A stretch of 64,000 bases of DNA, taken from Spodoptera frugiperda. Taxonomy: Eukaryota; Arthropoda; Insecta; Lepidoptera; Noctuidae. Within the stretch, counting starts at the first letter, position 1. Each line of letters begins with the position of its first letter. The DNA is taken from NCBI RefSeq assembly GCF_023101765.2, contig NC_064228.1:7613501-7677500 (forward strand). Direction: 5' to 3'. This document shows positions 1-11,930 of this stretch, piece by piece. The position numbers were made by a program, and so were the translations under genes. Under the pieces are notes generated by a model. It worked only from the letters and a program-made list of their open reading frames with translations. It ran no database searches and was not told the DNA's origin.

Positions 1-281
1 TGTTCTGCCGTGCGGTTTGGGCGGGTAGCTTTAGGTCTTGCGATTTTTAAATGTTTACGATTTATTTATGATGATGATGATAAATTAATTTTTGTTTTAT
101 TATATAATGTTAATGATGACAGAAAGAAGTATCAATGAATATTTATTTATAAATTTTAATATTTGAAATCGTCACAGCAATTTTTTTTTCAATTAATCCA
201 TTACTGGTCTTTCGACAATAGAATAAATACTTAAAACATGCCTATCTGTAATTTAAATATACATAATATTATAGGTATGGC

Positions 282-440
282 CACGTGACGTCGTACCGAC
301 ACGACGTCGTATCGTGTCCGTATCGTCCCCGCTAAAAGCCTCTAGTCTTCCAGACCGCGGATTACGTTTAAATAATAGAAAAGGATGCTTTATTCCGATT
401 CGTTAGCGGCGGCCAGCGCCCGCCGGCGAATAATACAGCA
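282..440. promoter_or_regulatory. CpG-rich patch
   Basis: CACGTGACGTCG (282-293: E-box CACGTG overlapping a half CRE), ACACGACGTCGTATCG, and GCGGCGGCCAGCGCCCGCCG (about 407-426). It stands out from AT-rich neighbours and matches no repeat family here. Confidence 0.3.
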
Positions 441-677
441 TGAGCTATTTGTAACACCGTCTATACAATATTTATGTGCGCCCCAATATTTAGTAGGTTT
501 CTTTTGTTGTGCTCTATCAGTCTAGATTGTAGTTGGAGTTGTTTCGTTACTAATTCTAGTTGACGGCTACTCTTGTATTTATTGGTTTCGAATGGATCGT
601 TAAGGATGAATTGGTTCTGAATAAGACTCCTTCGTTGATATTTTCACGAGGTTCCTTCCTGGATTTTTTTTATTGAG

Positions 678-822
678 TGGGGGGGGGAGGAATCTTCCAA
701 TGATTTCTCTTGGGCGAGGCCGGAGGGAGTGTCAGACTCTAATTGACTAAAAACCACCCCGTTCCTACTCCTGATTTTCAAAACGGAGTTCCGGTTCATC
801 CGCTAGGTAGTCCGCAGCTCTT
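678..822 (+). repeat. GC-rich ~150-bp repeat (family A)
   Basis: One of ten copies in the window of a repeat running from AATCATCCAATGACTTCTCC through CTGACTAAAAACCACCCCG to CTAGGTAGTCCGCAGCTCCG. No coding capacity or terminal repeats are visible; class unknown. This copy is diverged (GGTTCATCCGCTAGG). Confidence 0.8.
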
Positions 823-1471
823 GATCAGTCCTATGAAGATTGGAATATTGTTTTGATTTTTGAGAAGCAAATGTTTAGGCTATAAACTCATATAGCTCTA
901 TAACTTCTATAGGTCTATGAGTCTCAATAAATGAAATTCAGAGGAATCCTTGTGGTGTATTTAGTAAAAACTCATTTTGGGAAGATGCTCCGAAAACGGA
1001 TAGGTTAGTATTAAGTATAGCGTGGCTCTTTAAAGTTTTACATTACTAAATTCAGTAGGTAGCCAACTCCATGCCATTTTACTACACCATATAATTTTGA
1101 CAAGAACCAAAGCGATCCTTTGTTTATTTATACCTACATCAATATTTACTATTCTCGCCAAACAGATAGGCTCAGTGAGACAATAAATCCGAGTCCTTTC
1201 CCCATACGTTTGTTGTCGGCTACATATCAAGCTATACATAACCAATATAAACTGACCGTCGAATGTAAGCAAAGATCATTCAAAGCGAGACCATTATAAA
1301 TTGGTTTTGTGTAGCTTGATGTGTGTAGTGTGTACCTATAAGATTGGCAAGCGATGGGAGGGCGATCCCTCTATAGGAGGGAAATAAATAACTCTATGTA
1401 TAGTGTTGTATTGTTATATTTCTATGGTGTAAAGAAAATTGGTGGGAGTAATTTAGTGTGTACTTGGATTT

Positions 1472-1575
1472 ATTTACCACTAGCTTCTGCCAGTGGCTTC
1501 GGTCGCGTTCCCGTGGGATGAAAACTAGCCTATTGTTATGCCAGCCCATAAGCTATCCCGTCTCACAAATGTATA
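1472..1575 (+). mobile_element. Same family as 10300, 5' part
   Basis: CTAGCTTCTGCCAGTGGC and TCGCGTTCCCGTGGGATG. Confidence 0.55.
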
Positions 1576-3054
1576 ATATGTAATATAATTAGTAAGATTG
1601 ACGTTGTTACTTAAAGTGGTATAAAAGATAACTTTGTATCAATGGATGAGAAGATGAGATTTAATTGAATAGCTTCAGCTCAAGCTGAAATTTAGCTCAG
1701 TAAAGTTAGTAATGTGCTTTTAAAAGTGATGCAGCAGTGGACGAATTGTAAAGGTCTACTTCCAAATGAATCGCTAATTGGAAGAATGGAATAAGCGCCA
1801 TGTTAAGATTTGAGAACCTTCACAATCAATAGACGTAAGTCGAAATTTGCGTTCGATACAGGCACATTATTGTTTTTGAATTAATTCTTGCAAATTGGTG
1901 GTTCAATTTAAATTAACAGTTCCAATTCTTCAACTAGTTTCAAAGCACATATCATTTGCACAACACTGTCTTAAACAACAAGTGGCACCCTTTGTGCCAA
2001 GTAACTAAAATCTACATTAAGTTTAATGCATACTTTAACACCTCTACCAAGATCCTTAGAGACATAGCAAGCGCAATGTCTTCTTAATATTGAATCACAT
2101 ATCTTGACAGAACAAATGAAATACAACTTTATTCACGCATAGCTTGAGTCTGGAATTAATTGCGTGACTCTAGATCTGGCGTATTCATCAGACATTTATG
2201 CCGAAAGCCTATGGGATTGCTCGGACGAATGGGGTTGGGTGCCTGTGAGAGCGGGTAGCGGGTGGCAGGTGTCGCGAGATGTAGGTGACTCTGAAAATTA
2301 TAGTTTTAAATAGAAACTTGTAGCAGACGTTGTGAATTTTTAAAGATAAGAATAAAGATAAATAGATAGACTTTGAGTTAATCCTGTCAAAATAGGTTCG
2401 GTTGATTAACTTTGAAAAGACACTTAGTTAGATATGAGGTTAGTCTACTCATATTTTTTTTTATTTGAGGTGGATTACAATTTGGGACACTAAGCTTGTC
2501 TATTTTCAATCGTTTGAAAAGTGGAGGAGCAAAGCGGTCTACACAAAATGTTCCCAAATCATTTTGTTTGCACATATTTTTAATGTGATACAAAACCGCG
2601 ACATTGCACAACATCCTGTTTGCACCTAAAACCTTCAACCGCAGGGTTTGATACCCGACACAAGAAAATAAATCAATTTCAAAGGGTTATAGAAACACAT
2701 CAATGTACACAAAAACGTCAAAATTCGTTTAAAGGAATTTAAACTTTATCGTTTTTGTAATAGATTCTGATGTCCATTGAACAGTTCCGTGTAGTTGGAT
2801 ATGCTGGTGTCCGCTTTTATGTTTGACGTTAATGATTGACAGCTTTGAGGAAACGTCAGAATTTTGTTTAATAACAAATTAATTAGAAGATTGTTGTTGT
2901 TTATGGTGGGTTTAATTTGTTATTGTTAAAGTTTTGTTGATGTTTGTGGTTGTTGCTTATTTAAATCGATATTGTTATAGGTAGATAGATATGATGCCAA
3001 AACAATTACCGATTATATTGACCGATTACCGAGACTTTGATTCATTTTTAAAAT

Positions 3055-3192
3055 TACCCTTACCCGACTAGCATGCATGAAAAGACTGATGACTGTTGAT
3101 GAAGCGAAAGAGGTGTGTAAGATTCTTGGTAATTGGCGTTCCATTGTCTTTGCCTTCCCTCATGGGAGACAGACGTGAGGCTAGAGTACATG
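3055..3192 (+). repeat. Family L repeat
   Basis: GCATGAAAAGACTGATGACTG, TTGGCGTTCCATTGTCTTTG, ATGGGAGACAGACGTGAGG (20-base windows of a roughly 130-bp unit). Class unknown, possibly a retroelement tail. Confidence 0.72.
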
Positions 3193-3932
3193 TTTATGAT
3201 TCATTGTTTTATTTCACACTTTCGGTTAAAGGTTTTGCATACTATAAAAATAGTTAGCAGACGAATCATTTAAGTTTTGACATATCTAAAGCTTTTTTGA
3301 CTATGTTATTGTAGAAAACACGTGTTGTCAAGATACTTTATCCATATTTCATTCATTTAATTTGATTACAACCGTAATGTAATTTAGTTCTCTCGTCGTT
3401 CTTTTACAAGTCGCTACCACTGCGACCCCACCTGAAACCTCTAGAGACGCTCCCTAACACCGTCCCGGGTTCCTCACGAGATTGCGTGTGCGTTTTATTA
3501 TGAAACCAAGTCTTCAAGTTAACGACTTACTGAAACTACTACTTACTTACATTTATATGTTTATTTTGAACCAGTTTTTACTAGTTTAACACGTGTTCCG
3601 TTTTAATTGGCGCTGTTTTAGTTATTTTAATGCTTATTGTGTTTTGTATACCTACTGCGGTTTTCTTTTGTGATTCAAATTGTTATTGTATTTGTTTTTT
3701 GGAAGGATGTTTTGGGGGAAAAGGATGTGTTTTAGTTGTAGTTTGTTTTTGTCCTGTTCTTATAGAAACCACTACCAAACGCGACCAAAATAAATTGTTG
3801 TCGTTTTTGGAATTCAGAGTTGTAGTAGAGTAATGTGTGATTTTCATGACATTTCTGTCTATCTTTGAGAGGAAGTGAAATATTGGAGACTACACAATTC
3901 AAAATATATGCTTATAGTCATAATTATTTTTT

Positions 3933-4075
3933 TTCCAAACCCTGATTCGCCAACAACATTTAAATTCCTAACCCCCAAAAGGCCGGCAACGCACTTCAAG
4001 ATTAGTTTAAGTTTCAGGTGTCCATGGGCGACGGTGAATGCTTACCATCAGATGATCCGTCTGTTTATTTACCGT
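3933..4075 (+). repeat. Non-LTR 3'-end repeat (family D)
   Basis: Shares AAAAGGCCGGCAACGCACTT, GTGTCCATGGGCG and CTTACCATCAG with family E. In one frame this stretch resembles the C-terminus KGRQRTC...SGVHGRR of a moth non-LTR retrotransposon, so family D is probably a 3' end or a SINE that shares one. Confidence 0.75.
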
Positions 4076-4439
4076 TAGTTGTTTGGTTGTTTATATACCA
4101 TAGTTTTTACCCTGTCACCATAACTATCCTTATCAATTACAAGTAGGTAAATAAGCAGGATTTCTGTCACGATATCTTTATACAAGCCGTGCCTTATTGG
4201 TACAGAAGTGTAATCAGAGTAAAATGTTGGAGATACGAATGTAACCAGACAGATGATATCTTAATTAATTAGTAAGTACTCCTGTCAGACAACGGATAGA
4301 CACGTTTTATTTTAGATGATATTATATATATGTTTTATTTGTCTGTCTGTCTGATTGGATGATAGACAGATAAGAAATATGTGTTTTATTTATGTAAGTA
4401 TATTAAGAATTAAATTGGATAGAACCGGCACGGCATCTA

Positions 4440-4701
4440 CTGCCTCGTTGGCCGAGTGGTTGCAAGTGAGATTATCGGGTAAGGGGGTCTCGTGTTCGAT
4501 TCCCTGGCAAAGTATTGCTGAGCTTTACTCGGTATTTCGAAAATTTCTCAGTAGTAGCACGGAGTCTAGAAATGTGGCCGATATATGGCAATAAGCTCAC
4601 CACCTACATGGGACTTGCAACATAAATTGTGAAAAAAGGAGTGTACATTGTACAGTGGCAACCCCTTCGCTGCTGTTTAGTGGGATAAAAACGCGTAACG
4701 A
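4440..4701 (+). mobile_element. tRNA-headed SINE (family B)
   Basis: Head TGCCTCGTTGGCCGAGTGG carries a pol III A box (TGGCCGAGTGG), and GTGTTCGATTCC stands for the B box. The body has CTCAGTAGTAGCACGGAGTC and TGTACATTGTACAGTGGC. In the tail the usual CCCCTTCGGGGATAAAAGGC is disrupted to CCCCTTCGCTGCTG. Not a functional tRNA: the sequence does not fold into a complete cloverleaf by eye and is repeated many times with a non-tRNA body. Confidence 0.85.
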
Positions 4702-5185
4702 TAGGTGGATAGAACCGGCATTTTGGTAAATAAAACAAATCGCTAAGACATTAAGTTTTATATAATGCTTAATGTTATCAGTTGTAGCCAAATTATTAGG
4801 CCAAATACGATTACAACGTGCACGATATAATAAAGTCACTAGACACAAAAACAATAAAACTACTTGAACGAAATATCTTTGCAAAAATAAAATGCAAAAG
4901 TACTAATACACCCCTATAAGCCATAACTGGAGAGCGGTTTTAAAAATTCAACCCCAAATGTAGCAGCCGAAGGTCGAAAGTTGTTTAAAATTTAAAAGCA
5001 ACTGTCCTCCTAAGAACGCAGCCTTTTCAGGACTGAAATTCAGTCTTTGTTCTTTGAAAAGGCTTTCTTTCAGAGTAAATTAGACTCAGTATGGCTGAAT
5101 GTCAGTGGTTTGCGTGAATAATCGGGTCGTTTGTATGTTTGTGTGATGATTGGGAATAGTCCATACTTACTTTTTTTTTACGTAG

Positions 5186-5358
5186 GTATACGTTGCCCCA
5201 CTCGAGGATTTTCTCCTGTGTCGTAAGTGCGTTTACAAACATACAAGTTCACGTACCTACACATAACACCCAGATCCGAAACAACAGTTCGTGGATCACA
5301 TAAAAAGTTGCTATGTGCTGGAATCGAACCCTCTACACATTACGTGGCAGCCGGTTGA
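5186..5358 (-). mobile_element. tRNA-headed SINE (family C)
   Basis: Inverted copy of a second SINE: head with GGTTGGTGCGGTGGCTGGGC and B box GGGTTCGATTCCCGCACGG, body ending GACACAGGAGAAAATCCTAG and TGTGGGGCAACG. In this copy the head is diverged. Confidence 0.8.
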
Positions 5359-6445
5359 AGATAGAAGGACCACCTTATTCGTTTCAAATTGTGGTTATAC
5401 ACTTTATTCGTGTGGTCAAAACATTAAAAAACTACACGAATAACACAAATATATCCTTTGAACATAACATAATTTTTCGTATGCTTTATAACATACCACT
5501 TTAAACAAACAAAAGCTTATTACATCCATGTAAAATCTCAGCGAAATAAAGTTATAAAAAATTTAATACCTATTCTAATAAAAGTCGACGCTAAAAATCT
5601 TAAATAAATAAACAAAGCTGAATGCCCGACGTAACAGGTGACGCTACATATTTTTACGTCATAAATCTTTTACCTCCCACACGTCCGGAGCGTACGAGTT
5701 TAATCCTAAAAATAAAATAAAGCCGTTGCATTTCCCCCACTCCTGCTTTCCTGGCTTAGTAGCTTAGCTTACTACCTTCCTTTTGCGATTTTTTTCTTTC
5801 GTATCGCGACTAAACGCGAGGTTAATCCGGGAATAAATCGCTGCGATCTCCTTGCTAGCTTAGCTTTTCAGTCTGCCTAGATTTTTACCTAGACGCGATG
5901 TATGGTTGATTTAGTTTTAGATCGATTGGGCGGGAAATGGCGAGTGATTTATGTGACGATTTAATATGGTTGTGAGAATTTGTATGTCGTTATTGCAGAG
6001 TCAAATTCGGTTTTCATTTTAAGCCATGTTTTTCATATTATTTATAAATGTTTTTACATTTCTTAATTCTAGGTACATGTTGTAAAGATTTTGTGTTTTG
6101 TGTTTATATGCATTAACAAATTATGTTTCTGTTTTTACAGGTATGTATCCTGGAATTCGGTTATTTGTAGTAAGTAAAGAAGCATCTTCGAATCAGTCGT
6201 GAGTACAACCTATAGTTCGCGCAGAACACGCGATGTTAAAAAAATCAAATAATCACAAAAAAGTAAACAATACTTTCACTATTCTCACAAACCAACGATT
6301 TGAATTACTAAAAAAAAAAACACTGAACAACTCAATTAAAATAAACTTCAACTCACAAATAAAATTAAATGACAAATTGCAACCATATGACCTGCCAAAT
6401 AACGTAGCACAAGTATTTATTGCAATAGAAACGTTACAAAAATAG

Positions 6446-6600
6446 ATGCGTATACGCATGACTGTCCGTCATCGGCCGACGAATGACGGAAATAGCCGAA
6501 CGATGACGCGACAGAAATAGAGCCACACATGTCATTTGTCGCGAGGCGTCGTGAGTTGTCGCACGCGTCGCAGCGGATGACTCATTGGGGTTGCCTACTT
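6446..6600. promoter_or_regulatory. CpG-rich patch with 14-bp palindrome
   Basis: ATGCGTATACGCAT (6446-6459), then a CpG-dense stretch (TGTCGCGAGGCGTCGTGAG, GTCGCACGCGTCGCAG). Not a repeat of the window. Confidence 0.3.
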
Positions 6601-7430
6601 TTATTAAATTAACAAGTTTTGTAGATTTTTGTATTTGTACGATATTTTTAGTTTATTTTTTTTTATGTATTACGACGTTATACAGTATGCGCCAAATAGC
6701 AATATGTAGATACGAATACGATAGCGTTCGTTTGACACATATCTGACTATGACATAAATTCTACCACACAATTTATTGAAATTTCTATTGCAGCAGTTGT
6801 TATTGTAAGGCTAGTAGCTTGCCAAATATGATGTACTTTCCATATTCAGAGGATCTTCCTTTGACTTTAATAGCCAGTGCCCTATTTCTTATGGTAAACG
6901 AGATTAAGAATTACCTAACAGTAAGCAAAGTGCGTTGCCAGCCGTTTTAGGGTTAGAAGTTTGAGGATAGGTATGCGAAGAGGAATTAGGATCCCGGTAA
7001 CTTAACTCACACGGCAGTGCAAGCGTTATTTCACACTAGTTTTCTGTGAGCCCATGGTAGCACTCCGGTCGATAGCTCGTAAGATCGGTTTGTATACAAA
7101 CCACTTAAAAATAATTAGCAGTACATTTTCTCACAGTACTATCTAACTTAACTACTTATCACATAAACGTACATTTACAAAACTAACCCTGGCAACCCAG
7201 TAACTCACACACACACAGATAATGTCAACTTCAAACGTTGGACACGCAGTCTCGCTCGGAATCCCACACACGTGGGTATTTTTAATTTTCCACTTCTTCT
7301 AATAAAATTTACAGATAATTGTTTTTAATACGACTAAGTAAACGTGGGCCAATTAGTTTTGTCTACCACAAGCTGTGTGGTCGGCTTTGTAGAAAACATG
7401 AATAGGTTTGATGACGGGCTATGAAAATTT

Positions 7431-7560
7431 CCACGGAGCAACTCTTTGTGTGATCTACAAATTGTTGTTTCGGGTCTGCGTGTCATGTGTATGTGAACTT
7501 GTATGTTTGTAACCGCGCCTACGATACAGGAGAAATTCTTATTGTGGGGCAAAGTTTTTA
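7431..7560 (+). mobile_element. SINE, family C, 5'-truncated
   Basis: Starts at CCACGGAGCAACTCTTTGTG and keeps the body to GTGGGGCAAAG. Confidence 0.8.
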
Positions 7561-7589
7561 AGAAAAAGAAATTAATAATCTATTAGCAC

Positions 7590-7745
7590 GTCATTTTAGG
7601 TATTAAACACGTATTTTATTTTATTTTATCGTATAAGAAAACAATAAGTGAGCACTAACTACATCACTATTGAGTATAAAACGAACTCAAAAGTGACATC
7701 ACGCGATATTTGAAATCAATATGTCGTCGAAAGTACTTCTTTCGT
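7590..7745 (-). mobile_element. MITE (family J), interrupted by the RTE-like element
   Basis: Shares TATTAAACACGTATTTT and AAGTGACATCACGCGATATT with the copies at 18655, 23105, 40120 and 62045. Confidence 0.65.
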
Positions 7746-7757
7746 TTAATAAACATA
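7746..7757. repeat. Target-site duplication, left, of RTE-like element
   Basis: TTAATAAACATA, identical to 9993-10004. The neighbouring bases differ, so the repeat is exactly 12 bp. Confidence 0.8.
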
Positions 7758-9992
7758 ATAAATAAATAAATAAATAAGCCTTTTATTTCCCAAAAAAAAA
7801 AAATACAATTAAATTTCAAACATGATAAATGATCTGAGATATTTAAAAAACAACATGCATTTTTACAATAATAATAGTGTATACAAATAAATAAATGATC
7901 ATTATATAATAAAAGCAAGATTATTTACTATTTATATTTATCAATTAAATTAAATTTACTATTTATATTTGGGGGCCCTATTAAGGGTAAAGGCCTCCTC
8001 CATCTTACGCCATTCCTCTCTGTCTTGGGCTATTCTAGTCCATGTGGGGCCGGCCACTGCCACAATATCATCGCACCACCGACGCCTGGGTCTACCCCGG
8101 TTGCGTGGTGCGTCGCGAGGGTACCAATGGAGGACCTTCTCGCTCCAGCGCCCATCTGTGGCTCTGGCTACGTGTCCTGCCCATCTCCATTTTAACTTGC
8201 AGGCCAATTCCACTGCATCTATTATTTTAGTGCATTTTCTGATGTCTGTGTTTCTCTTACGATCACCAAGTCTAATTCCTAACATACTCCTCTCCATAGC
8301 TCGCTGGAAGGCTTGAAGCTTAAAAGTAATTGCTTTTGTTAGAGTCCAACTTTGGCAACCGTAGAGTAAAGTAGGTAGAATAATAGTGTCCATTGCTTTC
8401 TTTTTCAAACGAAGCGGGATACGTGATTTAAAAATTTCTTTCAAGGACCAATATCTTTTCCATGCATTGTTTATCCTACGATCTACTTCATTTTCTGTCG
8501 GTCTGTCGAATGAAATGCTTTGCCCAAGATAAACATATTTATCAGCGTAGTTGATTGACATGCCTCGTACAGTCGTCGGTGTTTTTATGCTGTTCGTTAA
8601 CAAGCATGTTTTTGCAGCGTTCATGTGAAGACCACACTTTCGGCTCTCCTCATCTAGAGATTTCAGCATGTGCTCTAGGTTGGCGTGTGTTTCACTGACC
8701 AAAACGATGTCATCTGCGAAGCGGAGATGGTTTAAAAACTCGCCGTTTATATTAATACCTACATCGTGCCAATTTAACTGCCTAAAGACATGCTCCAGAA
8801 CTGCGTTGAATAGGTTTGGTGAGATGGGATCACCCTGCCTGACTCCTTTTTGTATGTTGAATGGATCGCCTTTTTTCTCCAATTTAATTATGGCTTTGCT
8901 GTTCTTGTAAATTTCTTTCAAAATGTTTATGTACTTAATGTGTACTCCTTGTTCATAAAGAGAGCACCAAAGAGACTTGTGAGAGATAGAGTCAAAAGCC
9001 TTGGAGTAGTCTACAAAGGCTACGTAGAGTTCTTTATTGTGTTCGTTGTACTTCTCGATAATCTGGGTTAGCGTGAAAATGTGGTCATTTGTAGAGAAGC
9101 CTGATCTGAACCCTGCTTGTTCTCGAGGTTGGTTTTCATCCAGTGTCTTTGAGATTCTTTTTAATAGAAGGCTTGTAAATAATTTATAAAATGTCTGTAA
9201 CAAGCTTAGTGGTCTGTAGTTGTCCATTTGACTTGGATCTCCTTTTTTGTAAAGCAAGGTTATTATTGCAGTATTCCAGTCAGGTGGTATCAGCTCTTGT
9301 TTCAAAATTTCATTAAACAATATAGTTAGGATCGGTGTTATTGGCTCTCTTATAGCTTTTATTATGTCATTTGTTATATGATCTTCTCCAGGACTTTTTT
9401 TAGTTTTTAGTTGGAGTATGGAGTGCTTTACCTCGTACTCTAGGAATTCTGGCACAGTGTCTGAATCGCCTGATGTTATATTATGGTATGGGTTTTCGTG
9501 ATAGGTAGGGTTTTCATATAATTTAGCATAGAATTCTGTCGCTATTTTTAATATATGATTTCTGTCCGTTATTCTATTTTGGTTTTTTGTTAGTTGTGTG
9601 ATCCACTTTTTGCTGGAATCTAGTCTTTTGTAAGCTCGTTTAACAGATGCAAATTTTTCTAATTCATTTTCTATAATATTATACCTGCGTTCTTTTGTGC
9701 TCTTTTGTATTTGCTTTCTAATTAATTTGTATAACGCCGATAGTTGTTTCTTTTCTATGCTGGTTTTATTTTTCTTTACTTTTAATTGAGTCCTTTCCTT
9801 TATTAGTCTTGCTAAGTTTTCTTCAATAACTGATTCCTTACACTTTTTGTTGTTTTTAAGTCCTTCTGTGCTGTTATTAATTTTTGAGACTAAGGTAGAG
9901 TAAGTGTCATTTATGTTTGTGAATGTTATGTTTTCTATTTCCTTAGAAAATTTTTCTTTCAGATACTGTTGCTCAGGAGGCGATATCTATTA
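7758..9992 (-). mobile_element. RTE-like non-LTR retrotransposon, 5'-truncated
   Basis: Minus-strand insertion with a 12-bp direct repeat TTAATAAACATA on both sides (7746-7757 and 9993-10004). The 5' end is cut off inside the coding region, so the apurinic-type endonuclease is missing. The 3' end has a roughly 200-bp AT-rich UTR and a (TTTA)n tail (7758-7776), typical of RTE-type elements rather than poly(A). The copy is little decayed. It interrupts a MITE on the left (7590-7745). Confidence 0.88.
7959..9986 (-). CDS. Reverse transcriptase of RTE-like element (N-terminal truncated)
   Basis: Open frame of 675 codons with no internal stop, preceded by TAG at 9987-9989. In order it has a basic linker (roughly residues 1-175) and RT motifs KKSPGEDHI (about 196), YKKGDPSQMDNYRPLSLL (about 246), AFVDYSKAFD (catalytic Asp about 326), GVRQGDPISPNLFN (about 381) and FADD (about 423-426). 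The C-terminal tail has GRPRRRWCDDI and EEWRKMEEAF, as in lepidopteran endonuclease-reverse transcriptases. The endonuclease domain is absent because the copy is 5'-truncated, so there is no native start; GTG at 9453-9455 is only an internal Val. It copies element RNA onto nicked DNA in intact relatives and is not expected to be mobile here. Confidence 0.88.
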   Translation of the reverse strand: MSPPEQQYLKEKFSKEIENITFTNINDTYSTLVSKINNSTEGLKNNKKCKESVIEENLARLIKERTQLKVKKNKTSIEKKQLSALYKLIRKQIQKSTKERRYNIIENELEKFASVKRAYKRLDSSKKWITQLTKNQNRITDRNHILKIATEFYAKLYENPTYHENPYHNITSGDSDTVPEFLEYEVKHSILQLKTKKSPGEDHITNDIIKAIREPITPILTILFNEILKQELIPPDWNTAIITLLYKKGDPSQMDNYRPLSLLQTFYKLFTSLLLKRISKTLDENQPREQAGFRSGFSTNDHIFTLTQIIEKYNEHNKELYVAFVDYSKAFDSISHKSLWCSLYEQGVHIKYINILKEIYKNSKAIIKLEKKGDPFNIQKGVRQGDPISPNLFNAVLEHVFRQLNWHDVGININGEFLNHLRFADDIVLVSETHANLEHMLKSLDEESRKCGLHMNAAKTCLLTNSIKTPTTVRGMSINYADKYVYLGQSISFDRPTENEVDRRINNAWKRYWSLKEIFKSRIPLRLKKKAMDTIILPTLLYGCQSWTLTKAITFKLQAFQRAMERSMLGIRLGDRKRNTDIRKCTKIIDAVELACKLKWRWAGHVARATDGRWSEKVLHWYPRDAPRNRGRPRRRWCDDIVAVAGPTWTRIAQDREEWRKMEEAFTLNRAPKYK

Positions 9993-10004
9993 TTAATAAA
10001 CATA
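9993..10004. repeat. Target-site duplication, right, of RTE-like element
   Basis: TTAATAAACATA directly upstream of the truncated coding frame; matches 7746-7757. Confidence 0.8.
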
Positions 10005-10299
10005 CTCAAACACAAACTTTCGCATTTATAATATTAGTCAAATTTCATAGTAGTTACTCACTTATCCAACAAAAAAATATCAATATTAGATGGAAAAACA
10101 AGCAAAAATGTTGTCCTATTTAAAAATAAACGGCACAGTTTAAAGGGTAAATATTTGAGTTGCACTGATGACCTACAGAGCGATCAGCCGTACTGTCCAC
10201 AGTCTAGACTAGCTATTTTATAGAACGTCTATTTTAACTGCAATCGATAGCCTCAGGCAATGCTATATTTGTTCTACTAAACATTTCATGCGGTAAAGG

Positions 10300-10502
10300 T
10301 GGGAATTTATAGTGTGCTAGCTTCTGCCAGCGGGTTTGCTCGCGTTCCCGTGGGTTGAAAAGTGTCTTATGTGTTATTTAAGACTATAGTCTACCCCTGT
10401 TCCAAATTTTGTCCTGATCTCTTCAGTCGTTTTGATGTGATTGGGTTACAAACATGCACACAAATACATAAAGTCACAAACTTTCGCCTTTATAATATTA
10501 GG
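10300..10502 (+). mobile_element. Short non-autonomous element ('TAGCTTCTGCCAG')
   Basis: From GTGTGCTAGCTTCTGCCAGC, TCGCGTTCCCGTGGG to CTTTCGCCTTTATAATATTA. No coding capacity. The last part also occurs at 10010-10035, beside the RTE-like insertion. Confidence 0.6.
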
Positions 10503-11141
10503 TACTGGTAAAAGTCTTATACCAGTGACTGTCCCCACAAAATTTAACCTTTACCGTCTTAATTTGTCTTATAAGAGTTCTTTTTAAAAGACTAGAGATC
10601 GGACGATGATGATTTTCGTTGAAAAAAAAAACATACAGACGGATTGAGAACCCTCCTCCTTTCTGGGAAGTAGGACAAAAAAGAGTTTTTAATGACAAAC
10701 ATCAAAATAAACTTGTAGCAATGAATGAAAAATAAGAGGAAATTTCAGATCGAAAATGGATAATTAATATCTCAAAGACCCGTCACCTTTTATTGGGAAC
10801 GAAAAACTTACATACAAGTTTAACACCCACTTCTACACTAAACAAATAACTACTTTTTCATTACATTCCAACTACAAAACACAGTTTCCCTTCTTTTGTA
10901 GGCACCACAAATATTTCTCGAGGTGTGTCACAAAGCCCTAACAAAATAAAGTCCGGCTTACACAAAGCGGTTTTCTTAACTTGGCAACAAAAGCTAGGAG
11001 TATAATAGGCGACGACTATACCTCTCTGTTACTACTCCCTTAGTTTTATTTACACGTGTATTTTTACTTTGTAAATACCTTTTGTAGTGAAACTCAAAGT
11101 ACTGGTCGGCCGGTAGACTTTGTTTCCTGTAGACACAGTAT

Positions 11142-11323
11142 GGGTGCTTTTCGACCAGAGATGTGCTGTGTAGCTATGTGTCGAAGATGTAATAGCTTAG
11201 CTCTGAAACTATGTAACACCGTTTCCACTGGTACTAGGCTATGTAACTGTGCGAGTAAGATGTGCTATGAAGATGCGCAAGTCGAGTATACGATGTATCG
11301 ATAGTAGAAGCTACCCATAGCAC
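11142..11323 (+). mobile_element. MITE, family I, left half
   Basis: GGGTGCTTTTCGACCAGAGA to CTACCCATAGCAC; the right end is replaced by a SINE (11324). Confidence 0.75.
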
Positions 11324-11430
11324 TGCGGCTGGCGTGCAACATGTAACGGGTTCGATTCCCGCACGCAGCAACTCTTTGTGTGTTCCACAAACCCACGACA
11401 CAGGAGAAAAACCTAGTGTGGGGCAAAGTT
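11324..11430 (+). mobile_element. SINE, family C, with internal deletion
   Basis: Head from GCGGCTGGCGTGCAACATG with GGGTTCGATTCCCGCACGC; the part between CCACAAA and CCCACGACACAGG is missing. It abuts the broken end of a MITE (11142-11323). Confidence 0.75.
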
Positions 11431-11775
11431 AAACAATTAACAAGACAGATTTATGTAATACATAAGCTTATTTATAATGTAAAAGGTTCAAGTTATAATG
11501 TATAAGTTAAAGTTTCGGTAACCGCACAACCAACAAATTGTTCCGATGGCTTGGTCTGAACGGGGCCCTAACCGGATGATATCCGGCCGCCGATGTAGTG
11601 AGCATATTTAATATCTTACTTTATTATTGCTTCCAAAACTACCCTCTATGAATCAGAGGTTAACCGCTGCTACTAGCCAAAAGGATCTTTTCCCCGACCA
11701 GGGTAATCTAATTGGGTTTTAATTTTTGATGTTTGGTAAGGTGTTTCCTGCTCTTATGCCAAGGTATGCAGGGAC

Positions 11776-11930
11776 TCAGAGCTGTGGACTACCTAGCGGG
11801 TTTACCGGGGCTCCAACTTGAAGGGCAGGAGTAGGAACGGGGTGGATTTTAGTCAATTCGAGTCTGACACTCTCTCTCGCCTCGCCCAAGGCGCGAGAAG
11901 TCATTGTATGATTTTAGCCCCTTAAAAAAA
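11776..11930 (-). repeat. Family A repeat
   Basis: Inverted copy, from CAGAGCTGTGGACTACCTAG to TCATTGTATGATTTTAGCCC, followed by an A-rich run. Confidence 0.8.

Larger units (their letters stand above)
1576..7430. other. Mostly unique AT-rich intronic DNA
   Basis: Outside the listed repeats (3055, 3933, 4440, 5186) and the CpG patch at 6446 I see nothing coding. 5640-5910 is a moderately GC-rich, non-repeat stretch (CGCGACTAAACGCGAGG, TTACTACCTTCC) that may be conserved. Short open frames here lack family resemblance. Confidence 0.5.

Noticed and set aside
6124..6175. Good acceptor-like TTTCTGTTTTTACAG (ends 6140) and a short open stretch
   Set aside because: The following sequence does not match any hnRNP L part and no convincing donor with conserved frame follows; could be an untranslated or cryptic exon, but this cannot be supported.
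7969..8316. Open frames on the strand opposite the reverse transcriptase
   Set aside because: Shadow frames of the RTE-like coding region.
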